From Antribacter gilvus (GTDB taxonomy: Bacteria > Actinomycetota > Actinomycetes > Actinomycetales > Cellulomonadaceae), in assembly GCF_003946865.1 (NCBI RefSeq), contig NZ_QXTH01000008.1, forward strand, positions 246,343-310,342: 64,000 nt of DNA, written 5' to 3'. The translations under genes were made by a program, and so were the position numbers. The notes below the pieces were generated by a model. The model searched no databases. It was not told the origin of the DNA and worked only from the letters and a program-made list of their open reading frames with translations. Positions 49,310 to 61,093 of the stretch are shown here, one piece after another; position 1 is the stretch's first letter, and each line of letters opens with the position of its first letter.

Positions 49310-50362
49310 TCAGGTCGAGGCCCGCTCCACCAGCGACGTCGGCAGGGTGATCGCCGCGGGCTCCTGGCCCTCGACCACCTCGAGGAGGAGCCGCACCATC
49401 TCGGCGCTGATGCGCTCGAAGGGCTGGCGCATCGTCGTCAGCGCGGGATGGAGGGCGGCCGCCACGCCGGAGTCGTCGAACCCGCCCACGGCCACGTCGT
49501 CGGGGACGCGCCGGCCCGCGGACTGGAGGGCCACGAGCGCGCCCGCGGCCATGAGGTCGGAGGCGACGAAGACGGCGTCGAGGTCGGGTCGCCGGTCGAG
49601 CAGCTCCGCCATGCCGAGCCGGCCGCTCTCGCGCGAGTAGTCGCCGTGAATCACGAGCTCGGGGTCGTACTGGTCGCCGAGCGCCTCCCGGTATCCCTCG
49701 AGGCGCAGGGTGCCGCCGGGGGTGTCGAGCGGGCCGGTGATCATGGCCACCCGCGAGCGCCCCCGGGACAGGAGGTGGGAGGTCATGGTCCGTGCACCCG
49801 CGCGATCGTCGGCGGCGACATACCCGACCCGCCCCTCGTACCCGAGGGGCACGCCGCAGGACACCACGGGGACGCGGTGCTCCAGCAGCTCGGCGACCAT
49901 GGGGTTGCCGCGGTGGGAGCTGATGAGCAGCACGCCGTCGACGTGCCCGGCGGCCACGTACCGGGAGATCCGGCGTCGTTCCTCGGGCGTGCCCGCCACC
50001 ATGAGCAGCAGCGGCATCTCGCGCTTGGCCAGCGCCTCCGCCGCCCCGCGGAGCAGCACGGAGAAGTTGGGGTCCTCGAACAGCAGGTGCTGCGGCTCGG
50101 TGAGCAGGAACGCCACGGAGTTGGACCGGGAGGTCACGAGCGACCGGGCGTGCTGGTTCGCCACGTATCCCGTGGTGCGGATCGCCTCCTCGACGGCGGC
50201 GAGCGCGTCGGGCGACACCCAGTGACCGCCGTTGATGACGCGGGACACCGTGCCCCGTGACACGCCGGCGGCCGCGGCGACGTCCCTGATGGTGGGACGC
50301 CGCCGCCGGACGGACCCGCTGTTCTCCTCCACAGGACGTGAGTCTAGGGACCGGCGCGCCAC
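49310..50362 (-). CDS. LacI-family repressor of the galactan locus
   Basis: A 350-residue LacI/GalR regulator: helix-turn-helix TIRDVAAAAGVSRGTVSRVI with hinge, then a periplasmic-binding-protein-like effector domain (DGVLLISSHRGNP, VAMITGPLDTP, VFVASDLMAAG, VAVGGFDDSG). The GTG at 50362 begins one base after the permease stop and has GAAGG 6 bases upstream, so the gene ends the transport operon. It probably represses this operon and the divergent GH42 gene in response to galactose or galacto-oligosaccharides. Confidence 0.9.
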   Translation of the reverse strand: MARRSLDSRPVEENSGSVRRRRPTIRDVAAAAGVSRGTVSRVINGGHWVSPDALAAVEEAIRTTGYVANQHARSLVTSRSNSVAFLLTEPQHLLFEDPNFSVLLRGAAEALAKREMPLLLMVAGTPEERRRISRYVAAGHVDGVLLISSHRGNPMVAELLEHRVPVVSCGVPLGYEGRVGYVAADDRAGARTMTSHLLSRGRSRVAMITGPLDTPGGTLRLEGYREALGDQYDPELVIHGDYSRESGRLGMAELLDRRPDLDAVFVASDLMAAGALVALQSAGRRVPDDVAVGGFDDSGVAAALHPALTTMRQPFERISAEMVRLLLEVVEGQEPAAITLPTSLVERAST

Positions 50363-50363
50363 G

Positions 50364-51209
50364 TCACGCCTTCACGGCGCCGGCCGCGAGGTCGACCTGC
50401 CAGAACCGCTGCAGCAGGAGGAACAGCGCGATGAGCGGGATCACGGACAGCAGGGCCCCCGTGACCACGAGCGTGTACATCGCCGGCTGGGACGCGCCCT
50501 GGTTGAGCAGGCCGGACAGACCCACCGTCAGGGGGAACAGCTTGTCGTCGCCGAGCATGATGTAGGGCAGCATGAAGTTGTTCCAGATGGCGACGAACTG
50601 GAACAGGAACACGGTGACGAGCCCGGGCAGCATCATGGGCACGGCCACCTGGACGAAGGTGCGCAGCTCCCCTGCGCCGTCGGTCCGGGCGGCCTCGACC
50701 ACCTCGTCCGGCACGGCGGCCGCGGCGTAGATGCGGGCCAGGTAGATGCCGTACGGGCTGATGATGCTCGGCAGGAGCACGGCCCAGTAGGTGTTGGTGA
50801 GCTCGACCTGCGCGAGCAGCAGGTACTGCGGGATGGCGAGCACCACACCGGGCACCAGCACCCCTGCGAGGAGCACGTTGAAGACCGCGTTCTTACCGGC
50901 GAACCGGTACTTGGCGAGCGCGTAGCCGGCCATGGCGGAGACCACCGCGGACAGGGCCGCGCCCACCCCGGCGTAGAGGGCCGTGTTGGCCATCCACCGC
51001 CAGAACAGCCCGTCGCGGTAGGCGACCAGCTCGGCGATGTTGTCGAACAGGTGGGTGGACGGCAGGAACGTGAGCGTGGAGAACAGCTCGCCGGCGCTCT
51101 TGGTGGACGCCAGCACCACCCAGGCGACCGGCAGCAGGCAGTAGAGGGCGCCCAGGATCAGGATCGCGGTGGCGGGGACGCTGGGGCGCGTCGCGGAACG
51201 GACGCTCAT
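50364..51209 (-). CDS. Sugar ABC transporter permease, MalG type
   Basis: A 281-residue inner-membrane permease with six segments and the EAA loop EVVEAARTDGAGELRTFVQVAVP. It overlaps the MalF-type permease gene by four bases. With the lipoprotein and partner permease it forms a CUT1 oligosaccharide importer; no ATPase gene is present, so it probably uses a shared MsiK-type ATPase encoded elsewhere. Confidence 0.92.
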   Translation of the reverse strand: MSVRSATRPSVPATAILILGALYCLLPVAWVVLASTKSAGELFSTLTFLPSTHLFDNIAELVAYRDGLFWRWMANTALYAGVGAALSAVVSAMAGYALAKYRFAGKNAVFNVLLAGVLVPGVVLAIPQYLLLAQVELTNTYWAVLLPSIISPYGIYLARIYAAAAVPDEVVEAARTDGAGELRTFVQVAVPMMLPGLVTVFLFQFVAIWNNFMLPYIMLGDDKLFPLTVGLSGLLNQGASQPAMYTLVVTGALLSVIPLIALFLLLQRFWQVDLAAGAVKA

Positions 51210-52204
51210 CGGTTCTCCTCCTGACCGAACGCGCGCGACTGGACCAGCCGCAGGAACCCGAACGACAGCAGGAACGTGGCCAGCGCGATGATCACCGAGG
51301 TGGCCGAGGCGGAGTACAGGTCGCCACGCGTGAACGCGTCGCGGTAGACCTTCATGAGGGGCGTCCAGGTGGTCGAGATGGTGTTGGAGAGCGGCCGCAG
51401 CGTCATGGGCTCGGCGAACACCTGCAGGGTGGCGATCATCGAGAAGACGAACGTCATGATGATCGAGGGCAGCACGATGGGGATCTTGATCCGCCACGCG
51501 ATCCCGACCTGCGAGGCGCCGTCGAGCTCCGCGGCCTCGTACAGCTCGCTGGGGACGGCCTTGAGCGCCGTGTAGATGACCACCATGTTGAAGCCCACGC
51601 CGCCCCAGACGGCGATGTTGGCCACCGCGAACATGACGAGCCTGCTCGAGAAGAGGGACGGCACGTCCCAGCCGAGCTGCTCGAAGATCCAGTAGAACGG
51701 GCTCACGCCGGGCAGGTAGAGGAAGCCCCAGAGCAGGGACGAGATCACTGCGGGCACGGCGTACGGCAGGAAGATGGCCACGCGGGAGAAGTTGCGGGCG
51801 CGGGCGCGCCGCGAGTCGAGCAGCAGCGCGAAGAGCAGGGCGGAGCCCAGCATCACCGGCACCACGACGAGGCCGTACAGGCCCACGCGCCCGACGGACC
51901 CCAGGAACTCCGGGTCGGCCAGCGCGTTCACGTAGTTGGTGAGGCCGTTCCACATCTCCACGCGCGAACCGGGTCCCAGCCCGAGGCCGCTCACCTTCTC
52001 GGTGCGGAAGCTGAGGTACAGCGCGTACAGGATCGGCGCCGCCAGGAAGGCGACGAAGAGCACGATCGCGGGCGCCAGGAACGCCCAGGGCGCTCCGGCC
52101 CGCCGGGACGTCACGCTCCGCGCTCGGGCGCTGCGGCGCGGGCTGTCGCGGCGCGGGGTGGGCGTGCCGCCCAGGGCGCCACGCAGGGTCGTTTCGGTAG
52201 TCAC
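51206..52204 (-). CDS. Sugar ABC transporter permease, MalF type
   Basis: A 332-residue permease with a basic cytoplasmic N-terminus, six membrane segments and the EAA loop ELYEAAELDGASQVGIAWRI. The GTG at 52204 has AGGAG 7 bases upstream. It is the second gene of the transport operon, after a stem-loop that separates it from the binding protein gene. Confidence 0.92.
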   Translation of the reverse strand: MTTETTLRGALGGTPTPRRDSPRRSARARSVTSRRAGAPWAFLAPAIVLFVAFLAAPILYALYLSFRTEKVSGLGLGPGSRVEMWNGLTNYVNALADPEFLGSVGRVGLYGLVVVPVMLGSALLFALLLDSRRARARNFSRVAIFLPYAVPAVISSLLWGFLYLPGVSPFYWIFEQLGWDVPSLFSSRLVMFAVANIAVWGGVGFNMVVIYTALKAVPSELYEAAELDGASQVGIAWRIKIPIVLPSIIMTFVFSMIATLQVFAEPMTLRPLSNTISTTWTPLMKVYRDAFTRGDLYSASATSVIIALATFLLSFGFLRLVQSRAFGQEENR

Positions 52205-52235
52205 GCAGGCTCCTTCTGCCCGACGCCGGCCGCTC

Positions 52236-52279
52236 GCCCCGGCCAGGCCCGTCACCTTCTCGACGGGGCGGGCCGGGGC
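52236..52279 (-). terminator. Stem-loop between the binding-protein and permease genes
   Basis: GC-rich arms 52236-52253 and 52262-52279 pair over about 16 of 18 positions with an 8-nt loop. Such intercistronic hairpins commonly protect the binding-protein mRNA and reduce read-through, giving more lipoprotein than permease. Confidence 0.6.
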
Positions 52280-52290
52280 TGCGGGCGGGG

Positions 52291-53604
52291 TCACTCGTTG
52301 ACGCTGAACCCGGAGTTCTTCAGGTCGGCGACGGTCGCGGCCTGGACGGCCTCGACGGCCTCGACGAAGGCGTCCTGGGTGCGGGCCTCGGTGGCCTTCG
52401 CGAACTCGTCGTTGTAGGCCGAGTAGGCCACGTTGATGTTGGGACCGTACGTGAACGGGTTGGCGGTCTGCGCCGTCTGCGAGGCCAGCTCGTAGAAGTC
52501 GGGCTGGTTCGCGAAGAACTCCGGCGGGTCGGCGAGCGCCGCCGTGGAGGCCGGGATGTCGGCCGGGTAGATGCCGGACTCGTCCACGAGCGCCTGGACG
52601 GCGACCGGGTCGGTGTTGAGCCACGAGACGAACTCGGCGGCCTGGGCGGCGTGCTCGGACTGGCTGGTCACCGCGGTGGCGGAGCCGCCCCAGTTTCCGG
52701 TGGCCGGAGCGGACGCGTCCCACTGCGGCATCGGCGCCATCCTCCACTTGCCGGCCGTGTCGGCGGCGTTGCCCGCGAGGACGCCGGGCGCCCAGATCGC
52801 GGAGAGCCAGCCCACCTGCGAGCCGTCGTTGAGGGCGGCGTTCCACTCCGGGGTGTACATGGGCTTGTTGTCGATCGCGCCCTCCTCGACGAGGCCGCCC
52901 CAGTACTCGGCGACCTGACGCACCTCGGGGCTGTCGATCGCGACTGTCCAGGACTCGCCCTCGATGCCGTACCACGAGGCGCCGGCCTGCTGCGTGAGCC
53001 CGGTGAACCAGCCGGCGTCGTTCGCGGAGAACGTGCCGAGGTACTTGGTGGGGTCGGACACGTGGACGGCGCGGGCCACCTCGGCGTACTCCTCCCAGGT
53101 GGTGGGCACCTCGAGGCCGAGCTCCGCGAAGACGTCCTCGCGGTAGTAGAACTGCATGGGGCCCGAGTCCTGCGGAACGGCGTAGACCGCGTCGGAGCCC
53201 AGCGTCACGGCGTTCCAGACGCCGTCGGGGAAGTGGCCCGCCAGGTCGCCGGAGACCTCGCCCGAGATGTCGGCGAGGGCACCGGCCGAGACGAGCTGCG
53301 GGAGCTTCTGGTACTCGGCCTGCATGAGGTCCGGCGCGCCGGAGCCCGCCTCGATGGCCGTGAGCAGCTTCGTGACGGCGGGGTCGCCGCCGTCCTGCTT
53401 GTTGACCGTCACCTGGATGTCCGGGTTCTCGGCGTTCCAGAGGTCGACGACCTTCTCGATGCCGGGCGTCCACGTCCAGAAGGTGAGCTCGACCGGACCG
53501 TCCGCCGCGTCGTCCCCACCCGTGCCGCCGCCGGAGCAGGCGGTCGCGAGCAGTGCGGTCGTGGCGACGACTGCCGCGACCTTGGTGCCTGAGGTCAGGC
53601 GCAT
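52291..53604 (-). CDS. Sugar-binding lipoprotein of the ABC importer
   Basis: A 437-residue family 1 solute-binding lipoprotein. The signal ends in the lipobox LLATACSGG, so the Cys is lipidated and the protein is anchored outside. Family landmarks ELTFWTWTPGIEKVV and PQDSGPMQFYYREDVF are present. The context (GH42, GH53) suggests galacto-oligosaccharides as cargo. It is the first gene of the leftward operon. Confidence 0.92.
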   Translation of the reverse strand: MRLTSGTKVAAVVATTALLATACSGGGTGGDDAADGPVELTFWTWTPGIEKVVDLWNAENPDIQVTVNKQDGGDPAVTKLLTAIEAGSGAPDLMQAEYQKLPQLVSAGALADISGEVSGDLAGHFPDGVWNAVTLGSDAVYAVPQDSGPMQFYYREDVFAELGLEVPTTWEEYAEVARAVHVSDPTKYLGTFSANDAGWFTGLTQQAGASWYGIEGESWTVAIDSPEVRQVAEYWGGLVEEGAIDNKPMYTPEWNAALNDGSQVGWLSAIWAPGVLAGNAADTAGKWRMAPMPQWDASAPATGNWGGSATAVTSQSEHAAQAAEFVSWLNTDPVAVQALVDESGIYPADIPASTAALADPPEFFANQPDFYELASQTAQTANPFTYGPNINVAYSAYNDEFAKATEARTQDAFVEAVEAVQAATVADLKNSGFSVNE

Positions 53605-53677
53605 GAGTCCTCCTCGTCAAGGACCGTCGCGTTGCCGCCGAGGCCGTCCGCCTGGGCGAGTCACGACAGTGTGAGTC

Positions 53678-53719
53678 TGTGCACGGTCACAGTACCGACG
53701 ATGTACTACGTCCTGTCAA
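53678..53719 (-). promoter_or_regulatory. Promoter and candidate LacI site of the importer operon
   Basis: On the minus strand a consensus TTGACA (53719-53714) precedes TACTGT (53694-53689) by 19 bp, and GACCGTGCACA (53688-53678) follows the -10 directly. The same 11-mer follows the -10 of the divergent GH42 promoter, the position of a repressor operator. Confidence 0.6.
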
Positions 53720-53733
53720 CTGCGTCCATGCGC

Positions 53734-53793
53734 TTGCCAGGTCACGGTTTCGTCGTGTTATCTGTTCGTTGCACGGCTGGGACCGTGCACAAC
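53734..53793 (+). promoter_or_regulatory. Promoter and candidate LacI operator of the GH42 gene
   Basis: TTGCCA (53734-53739) and TTATCT (53758-53763) are 18 bp apart. The inverted repeat GTTGCACGG (53768-53776) with CCGTGCACAAC (53783-53793) overlaps the expected transcription start and contains GACCGTGCACA (53781-53791), the motif also found in the opposite promoter. Confidence 0.6.
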
Positions 53794-53814
53794 AACGTGT
53801 CAAGGAGAGTCACC

Positions 53815-55887
53815 ATGCCGCAGCCATCACCCGCGCCCCGGGCCGCGCCGCATCCCGTCGGCCCCGCGTTCTCCGGCTGGCTGCCCGGCGTGGACGGCAT
53901 CTGCTACGGCGGCGACTACAACCCCGAGCAGTGGCCCGAGGAGGTCTGGGCCGAGGACGTCCGGCTCATGCGCGAGGCGGGCGTGAACCTCGTCAGCGTC
54001 GGCATCTTCAGCTGGGCCCTGCTCGAGCCCCAGGAGGGTTGTTTCGACTTCGCCTGGCTCGACCGCGTGATCGACCTGCTGCACGCGAACGGCATCCGCG
54101 TGGACCTCGGCACCCCCACCGCCGCCCCGCCGGCGTGGTTCTTCCACGCCACCCCCCACGCCCGCGTCGTCACGCGCGACGGCGTGACGCTCGGGCCCGG
54201 CTCACGCGGCATGGTCGCCCCCAGCTCGCCCGAGTACCGCGCCGCCGCCGTGCGCATCACGACCGAGCTGGCGAAGCGGTACGGCACGCACCCGGCCGTG
54301 GCCCTGTGGCACGTGCACAACGAGTACGGCGCGCCGGTCTCCGACGACTACTCCGAGAACGCCCAGCACGCCTTCCGCCGCTGGCTGCTCGAGCGCTACG
54401 GCTCGCTCGACGCGCTGAACGCCGCCTGGGGCACCGCCTTCTGGGGCCAGGTCTACGGCGACTGGGACCACGTCCAGGTCCCCGCCGCCACGCCCACCAC
54501 CGCCAACCCGGCCCAGCGCCTCGACTTCGCGCGGTTCACCGACGCGATGCTCCTCGAGTGCTTCACGGCCGAGCGCGACGCGATCCGCACCCACTCCGAC
54601 GTGCCCGTGACCACCAACTTCATGGCGGCGGCCTGCCCCTCCACGGACCTGTTCCGCTGGGCGCGCGAGGTCGACGTCGTCTCCAACGACCACTACCTCA
54701 CCGCCGCGGACCCGCGGAACCACGTGGGCCTGGCCCTCGCCGCCGACCTCACGCGCTCCGTCGCCGGCGGCAAGCCGTGGATGCTCCTCGAGCACTCGAC
54801 GTCCGCCGTGAACTGGCAGCCCCGCAACGTGGCCAAGCGCCCCGGCGAGATGGCGCGGAACGCCCTGACCCACCTGGGCCGCGGCGCGGACGCGATCATG
54901 TTCTTCCAGTGGCGCGCCTCCCGCTCCGGCGCGGAGAAGTTCCACTCGGCGATGCTGCCCCACGCCGGGACGGGCTCCCGGGTGTGGCGCGAGGTGGTCC
55001 AGCTCGGCGCCGACCTGGGCCGCCTGTCCGAGCTGCGCGGCTCCCGCGTCCGCGCCGACGTCGCGATCCTCTGGGACCAGGAGTCGTTCTGGGCCCAGGA
55101 CCTGGAGTGGCGCCCCAGCGAGGACGCCGTGCCCCGCGAGCGCGTCGAGGCCTTCTACGACCGGCTCTGGCGCGACGGCCTCACCGTCGACTTCGCGCAG
55201 CCCGGCCAGGACCTGTCCGGCTACCGGCTGGTGGTCGCCCCGGCGTCGTACCTCCTGCGGGCCGACGACGCCGCGAACCTCACCGCCTACGTCGCCGGCG
55301 GCGGCACGCTGCTCGTGTCGTACTTCAGCGGCATCGTCGACGAGCACGACGCCGTCCACGCCGGCGGCTTCCTCGCGCCCCTGCGCGACGCGCTCGGCCT
55401 GACCGTCGAGGAGTTCCTCCCCCTGCGGCAGGGCGACGAGGTGGGCCTGGCGTACGGCGCCGAGGGCCGGGAGCTCACGGGCACCGTGTGGGCCGACGAC
55501 GTCGCGCTCGACGGCGCGCAGGTCGTCGCCTCGTACGTGGACGGACCCAAGCCGGGAGGTGCGGCGATCACGCGCCACGAGCACGGCGCGGGGACCGGCT
55601 GGTACGTCTCCACCCGGCTCGACGTCGAGTCCCTGGCCCTGCTCATGGGCGACGTCTACGCGGACGCACGCCTGGCGCCGTCGGGCCTCGACGAGGACCT
55701 CGAGGTGGTGCGCCGCCACGGCGAGGCCGCCGACTACCTGGTGGCGGTCAACCATTCCGCCACCGACCTCAAGCTCCCCGGGCAGGTGGCGGCCGGGCAG
55801 GCCACCGACCTGCTCACGGGTGAGCCGGTGACCGGCGAGACGCCGGTCCCGGCGGGGGGCGCCCGCGTCCTGCGGCTGCCCCGCTGA
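53815..55887 (+). CDS. GH42 beta-galactosidase
   Basis: A 690-residue intracellular glycoside hydrolase family 42 enzyme without signal peptide. The N-terminal TIM barrel begins YGGDYNPEQWPEEVW; the acid/base Glu is in LWHVHNEYG and the nucleophile Glu in MLLEHSTSAVNWQ. The trimerisation and C-terminal beta domains follow. AAGGAGAG precedes the ATG at 53815. With GH53 upstream in the pathway, it releases galactose from imported beta-1,4-galacto-oligosaccharides. It heads the rightward galactan transcript. Confidence 0.94.
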   Translation: MPQPSPAPRAAPHPVGPAFSGWLPGVDGICYGGDYNPEQWPEEVWAEDVRLMREAGVNLVSVGIFSWALLEPQEGCFDFAWLDRVIDLLHANGIRVDLGTPTAAPPAWFFHATPHARVVTRDGVTLGPGSRGMVAPSSPEYRAAAVRITTELAKRYGTHPAVALWHVHNEYGAPVSDDYSENAQHAFRRWLLERYGSLDALNAAWGTAFWGQVYGDWDHVQVPAATPTTANPAQRLDFARFTDAMLLECFTAERDAIRTHSDVPVTTNFMAAACPSTDLFRWAREVDVVSNDHYLTAADPRNHVGLALAADLTRSVAGGKPWMLLEHSTSAVNWQPRNVAKRPGEMARNALTHLGRGADAIMFFQWRASRSGAEKFHSAMLPHAGTGSRVWREVVQLGADLGRLSELRGSRVRADVAILWDQESFWAQDLEWRPSEDAVPRERVEAFYDRLWRDGLTVDFAQPGQDLSGYRLVVAPASYLLRADDAANLTAYVAGGGTLLVSYFSGIVDEHDAVHAGGFLAPLRDALGLTVEEFLPLRQGDEVGLAYGAEGRELTGTVWADDVALDGAQVVASYVDGPKPGGAAITRHEHGAGTGWYVSTRLDVESLALLMGDVYADARLAPSGLDEDLEVVRRHGEAADYLVAVNHSATDLKLPGQVAAGQATDLLTGEPVTGETPVPAGGARVLRLPR

Positions 55888-55948
55888 ACCGCTCGCCGGC
55901 GGCCGCCGAGCCGCGGCCGCCGACGGGCACCACGTCAAGGAGGACGTC

Positions 55949-57592
55949 ATGAAGCACCGAGCACGTCTCGCCGCCGCGGCGCTCGCCGTCGCGGCGCTCG
56001 CCGTCGCGGCGCTGGCCGCCACGTCGGCCGCGATCCCCGCCCAGGCCAAGCCCAGGGCGACCGCCGCGCCGGCGTCGTTCGCCAACCCGGGCTTCGAGTC
56101 CGGTCTCACCGGGTGGGACGTCAAGTCCGCCACCGGCGACAAGGCCGCCGCGAAGGTCGAGGCCGGCGGCGCCGTCCCGTGGGCCGCCTCCGGCGCCGGG
56201 AACCACCTCACCCACTGGGCCGACCACGCCTACCAGGTCACGACCTCCGACGGCGTGTCCGGTCTGAGCACGGGCTGGTGGACCGCCGGCGCCTGGGTCA
56301 GGTCCGGCGCGGGTCTCGCTGCCACGCGCCTCACCCTGACGGGCTGCGGCGGCGGCCGGGACGGGTCCGTCGTGGTGCCGTGGACCGAGCAGGACGAAGC
56401 CTGGATCAAGGTGTCGGCGTCGGCGTACGTGGCCGACGGGTCGTGCACCGTCGGGATCGCGACGACCGGCGCCGCGGGCGCCTGGGTCAACGTCGACGAC
56501 CTCACGCTCGAGCCGGGCCGCGTCCAGCGCGACGTCCGGGGCGGCGACCTGTCCGGCGTCGCGAAGAACGAGGACTTCGGCGCCACGTACGCCCGCGCGA
56601 ACGGGACGCCCGGCGACCCCGTGGAGATCCTCGCCGACGCCGGGATGAACCTCGGCCGGCTCAAGGTCTGGGTGGACCCGGCCGACGGCTACAACGAGGT
56701 GACGCACGTGGTCGAGTCGGCCCGGCGCATCGAGGCGGCCGGGATGGACGTCATGATCGACTTCCACTACTCCGACCGCTGGACGGACCCGGGCGCGCAG
56801 GGTGTCCCGGCCGCGTGGGAGGGCTCCACGGTGCCCCGGCTCGCGCAGCACGTGCACGACCACACCGCCGAGGTCATGCGGGCCGTCGTGGCCGCGGGCG
56901 TCAGCGTCGAGTACGTCCAGGTCGGCAACGAGATCAACCCGGGCATGCTGTGGCCGTACGGCCAGACCTGGGACGTCACGCCGGGCGACAGCGTCGACGG
57001 CGCCCAGTGGGACAGCCTCGCGCTGTTCCTGACGGCCGGGCACGACGCCGTCAAGGAGGTCTCGCCCGGGACGCAGACGATCCTGCACCTGACGAACATC
57101 AACAACGGGATCGGTTCGCTGACCTGGTGGTTCGACGAGGTGACGAAGCGCGGCGTGCCGTTCGACCTCGTCGGGCTGAGCTACTACGGCTACTGGCACG
57201 GGTCGCTCGCGGACCTGCAGGAGGCGGTGACGACGCTCTCGGCCCGCTACGACCGTGACGTCATGGTGGTCGAGACGGCGTACCCGTTCACCCTCACCGA
57301 CGACACGCCCGCCTGGGGCAACATCATCGACCTGCCGTCGGAGCTCGTGCCGGGCTACCCGGCCACGCCCGCGGGGCAGGCTGCGGCGTTCCGCGCCGTG
57401 CAGGACGTCGTGGCCTCCGCGCCCGGTGGGCGCGGCCTCGGCACCGTGTACTGGGAGCCGGCGTGGACCTCGGTGGCGGGCAACGGCTGGGACCCGGCCG
57501 ACCCGTCGTCGGGCAACGCGTGGGAGAACCAGGCCATGTTCGACTTCTCGGGCCGCCTGCTGGCTCCGGTAGCGGCGACGCTGGCGCCGTAG
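55949..57592 (+). CDS. Secreted GH53 endo-beta-1,4-galactanase
   Basis: A 547-residue secreted enzyme. The Ala-rich signal peptide ends near IPAQAKP and its DNA contains 15-bp repeats. Residues 45-190 form a jelly-roll carbohydrate-binding-like domain (NPGFESGLTGWDV). Residues 195-540 are the GH53 barrel (GGDLSGVAKNEDFG, MIDFHYSDRWTDPG) with the acid/base Glu in VQVGNEINPGM and nucleophile Glu in VMVVETAYPF. It hydrolyses galactan side chains of pectin or arabinogalactan I. The start follows GH42 by 61 bp and has AAGGAGG upstream. Confidence 0.94.
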   Translation: MKHRARLAAAALAVAALAVAALAATSAAIPAQAKPRATAAPASFANPGFESGLTGWDVKSATGDKAAAKVEAGGAVPWAASGAGNHLTHWADHAYQVTTSDGVSGLSTGWWTAGAWVRSGAGLAATRLTLTGCGGGRDGSVVVPWTEQDEAWIKVSASAYVADGSCTVGIATTGAAGAWVNVDDLTLEPGRVQRDVRGGDLSGVAKNEDFGATYARANGTPGDPVEILADAGMNLGRLKVWVDPADGYNEVTHVVESARRIEAAGMDVMIDFHYSDRWTDPGAQGVPAAWEGSTVPRLAQHVHDHTAEVMRAVVAAGVSVEYVQVGNEINPGMLWPYGQTWDVTPGDSVDGAQWDSLALFLTAGHDAVKEVSPGTQTILHLTNINNGIGSLTWWFDEVTKRGVPFDLVGLSYYGYWHGSLADLQEAVTTLSARYDRDVMVVETAYPFTLTDDTPAWGNIIDLPSELVPGYPATPAGQAAAFRAVQDVVASAPGGRGLGTVYWEPAWTSVAGNGWDPADPSSGNAWENQAMFDFSGRLLAPVAATLAP

Positions 57593-57617
57593 CCTCTCCC
57601 CGGACCGCGTCCCCCGC

Positions 57618-57664
57618 CCCGCCGAGGTAGTGCCTCCGTCCGACGGAGGCACTACCTCGGCGGG
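57618..57664. terminator. Palindromic element C, 47-bp perfect palindrome after GH53
   Basis: Arms 57618-57640 and 57642-57664 are perfect 23-bp complements about a single central base. They contain CCGAGGTAGTGCCTCCGTC, shared with elements D and E. It separates GH53 from galK. Confidence 0.85.
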
Positions 57665-57720
57665 CGCTGGCGGCTATGGGCGATGATTGACCGCAGTCCA
57701 CAGTGAAGGAGCTATTCGTC

Positions 57721-58938
<1,218 letters not shown>

Positions 58939-58947
58939 GACAGCGAC

Positions 58948-58988
58948 GCCGAGGTAGTGCCCTCGTCGGACGGAGGCACTACCTCGGC
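58948..58988. terminator. Palindromic element D after galK
   Basis: Arms 58948-58967 and 58969-58988 are complementary except for two positions. They share GCCGAGGTAGTGCC with element C. It is the first of two adjacent elements between convergent galK and the ABC permease gene. Confidence 0.8.
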
Positions 58989-58997
58989 CGGTCCCCG

Positions 58998-59042
58998 CGG
59001 CCGAGGTAGCAGGTCCGTCGGACAGAGGCACTACCTCGGCCG
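58998..59042. terminator. Palindromic element E before the convergent ABC permease stop
   Basis: Outer arms CGGCCGAGGTAG and CTACCTCGGCCG are a perfect 12-bp match; the inner part is imperfect. It lies 9 bp past element D and 9 bp before the stop of the leftward permease gene. Confidence 0.75.
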
Positions 59043-59051
59043 GGATGTGGG

Positions 59052-60238
59052 TCAGTAGCGGATCGCGTCGATCACCTTGACACGGACCGCGTAGATCGCC
59101 GGGATCAGGCCTGCGAGGGCTCCAACTCCCACCGCGCACGCCATCCCGACCAGGGCGGCGCTGAACGGGAAGCCCGGCTTGTCCTGCAGGCGCGTCCCGA
59201 AGATCGCCTCGATGGGGATGTTCTTGACCACCGCGACGGCGATCACCACACCGACGATGCCGGCCACGACCGTCGCGACGACCGACTCCATCATGACGCC
59301 GAAGAACACGCGGCCCCCGGTGGCCCCGAACGAGCGCCGGATGCCGATCTCCCGGATCCGGTACCGCACCGTCACGAGCGAGATGTTGAGCAGACCCAGG
59401 CCGCCCAGCATCAGGGCGAAGCCACCCACGCCCAGCACGACCCACTGCAGCGCCTGGTCCAGCGCGAACGGGTCCTCCCACGGGGGATCCACCTGCCCCT
59501 GGATCCCGGCCGCGTTCAGGTCACGGGTGAGCACCGTGGCGAAGTCCTTGCTGAGCTCCGGCGGGACCCAGAACTTGTACTGCTCCGCGCGTGCCTGCTC
59601 GGGCAGCCACCGGGCGACGTGATCGAACAGGATGAACGCCCGCGGACCCTCCTCGGGATAGCGCGTGGGCACCTTGCCGATGATGATTGCCGTCACCGGG
59701 GTCGCGTCGCCCTCCAGCTGGACGGTGGGTTGAGACGCGACGGCCGCGCCTGCCGCGTACGTCTCGAGGAAGGCCTGGTTCACCACGAGGACCGGCGCCA
59801 GCCGCTCGACGTCCTGCTCGGTGAACCAGCGGCCCTCCTCGAGGTCGAACCGCATGATGGTGCCGTAGTCCGGGTCGACGGACATCCACTCCGACCCCAT
59901 GGGGGTCGCCGCGCCACCTGCGACGTCCACGCTGATCCAGGACTCGACCGTGTGGTACGAGATGTTGTACCGATCGGCGACCGTGTCCACCGTCGCGTCG
60001 ACCTCGCTCGCGTCCTGCGGCACCGGACCGGAACCGTACGTGTAGGCGACGATGGTCCCCGCGCGCCCCGTCTCACGCTCCGTCTGCTCCGCCATGGCCT
60101 GGCCGAGCATCGTCACCGCAGCCGTGACCGCGGTGATGGCGGTGACGGCTGCCGCGACGCCGATCAGGGCGAGCAGCACGCGAACCTTGTGGATGCGCAG
60201 CTCGTCCCACGCCTCGACGATCGCGCCCACGAACCCGG

Positions 60239-60242
<4 letters not shown>
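59052..60242 (-). CDS. MacB-type ABC transporter permease (FtsX fold)
   Basis: A 396-residue protein with one N-terminal membrane helix (VRVLLALIGVAAAVTAITAV), a large extracytoplasmic MacB_PCD domain (residues 45-265) and three C-terminal helices with the motif VRYRIREIGIRRSFGAT. MacB-type systems transmit mechanical force for export. Its start overlaps the end of the ATPase gene by four bases. It is the last gene of the operon. Confidence 0.91.

Positions 60243-61089
<847 letters not shown>

Positions 61090-61093
<4 letters not shown>

Noticed and set aside
53632..53814. An N-terminal extension of GH42 to the upstream in-frame start
   Set aside because: The extension crosses the promoters and operator and resembles no part of GH42; the ATG at 53815 has a strong ribosome-binding site.
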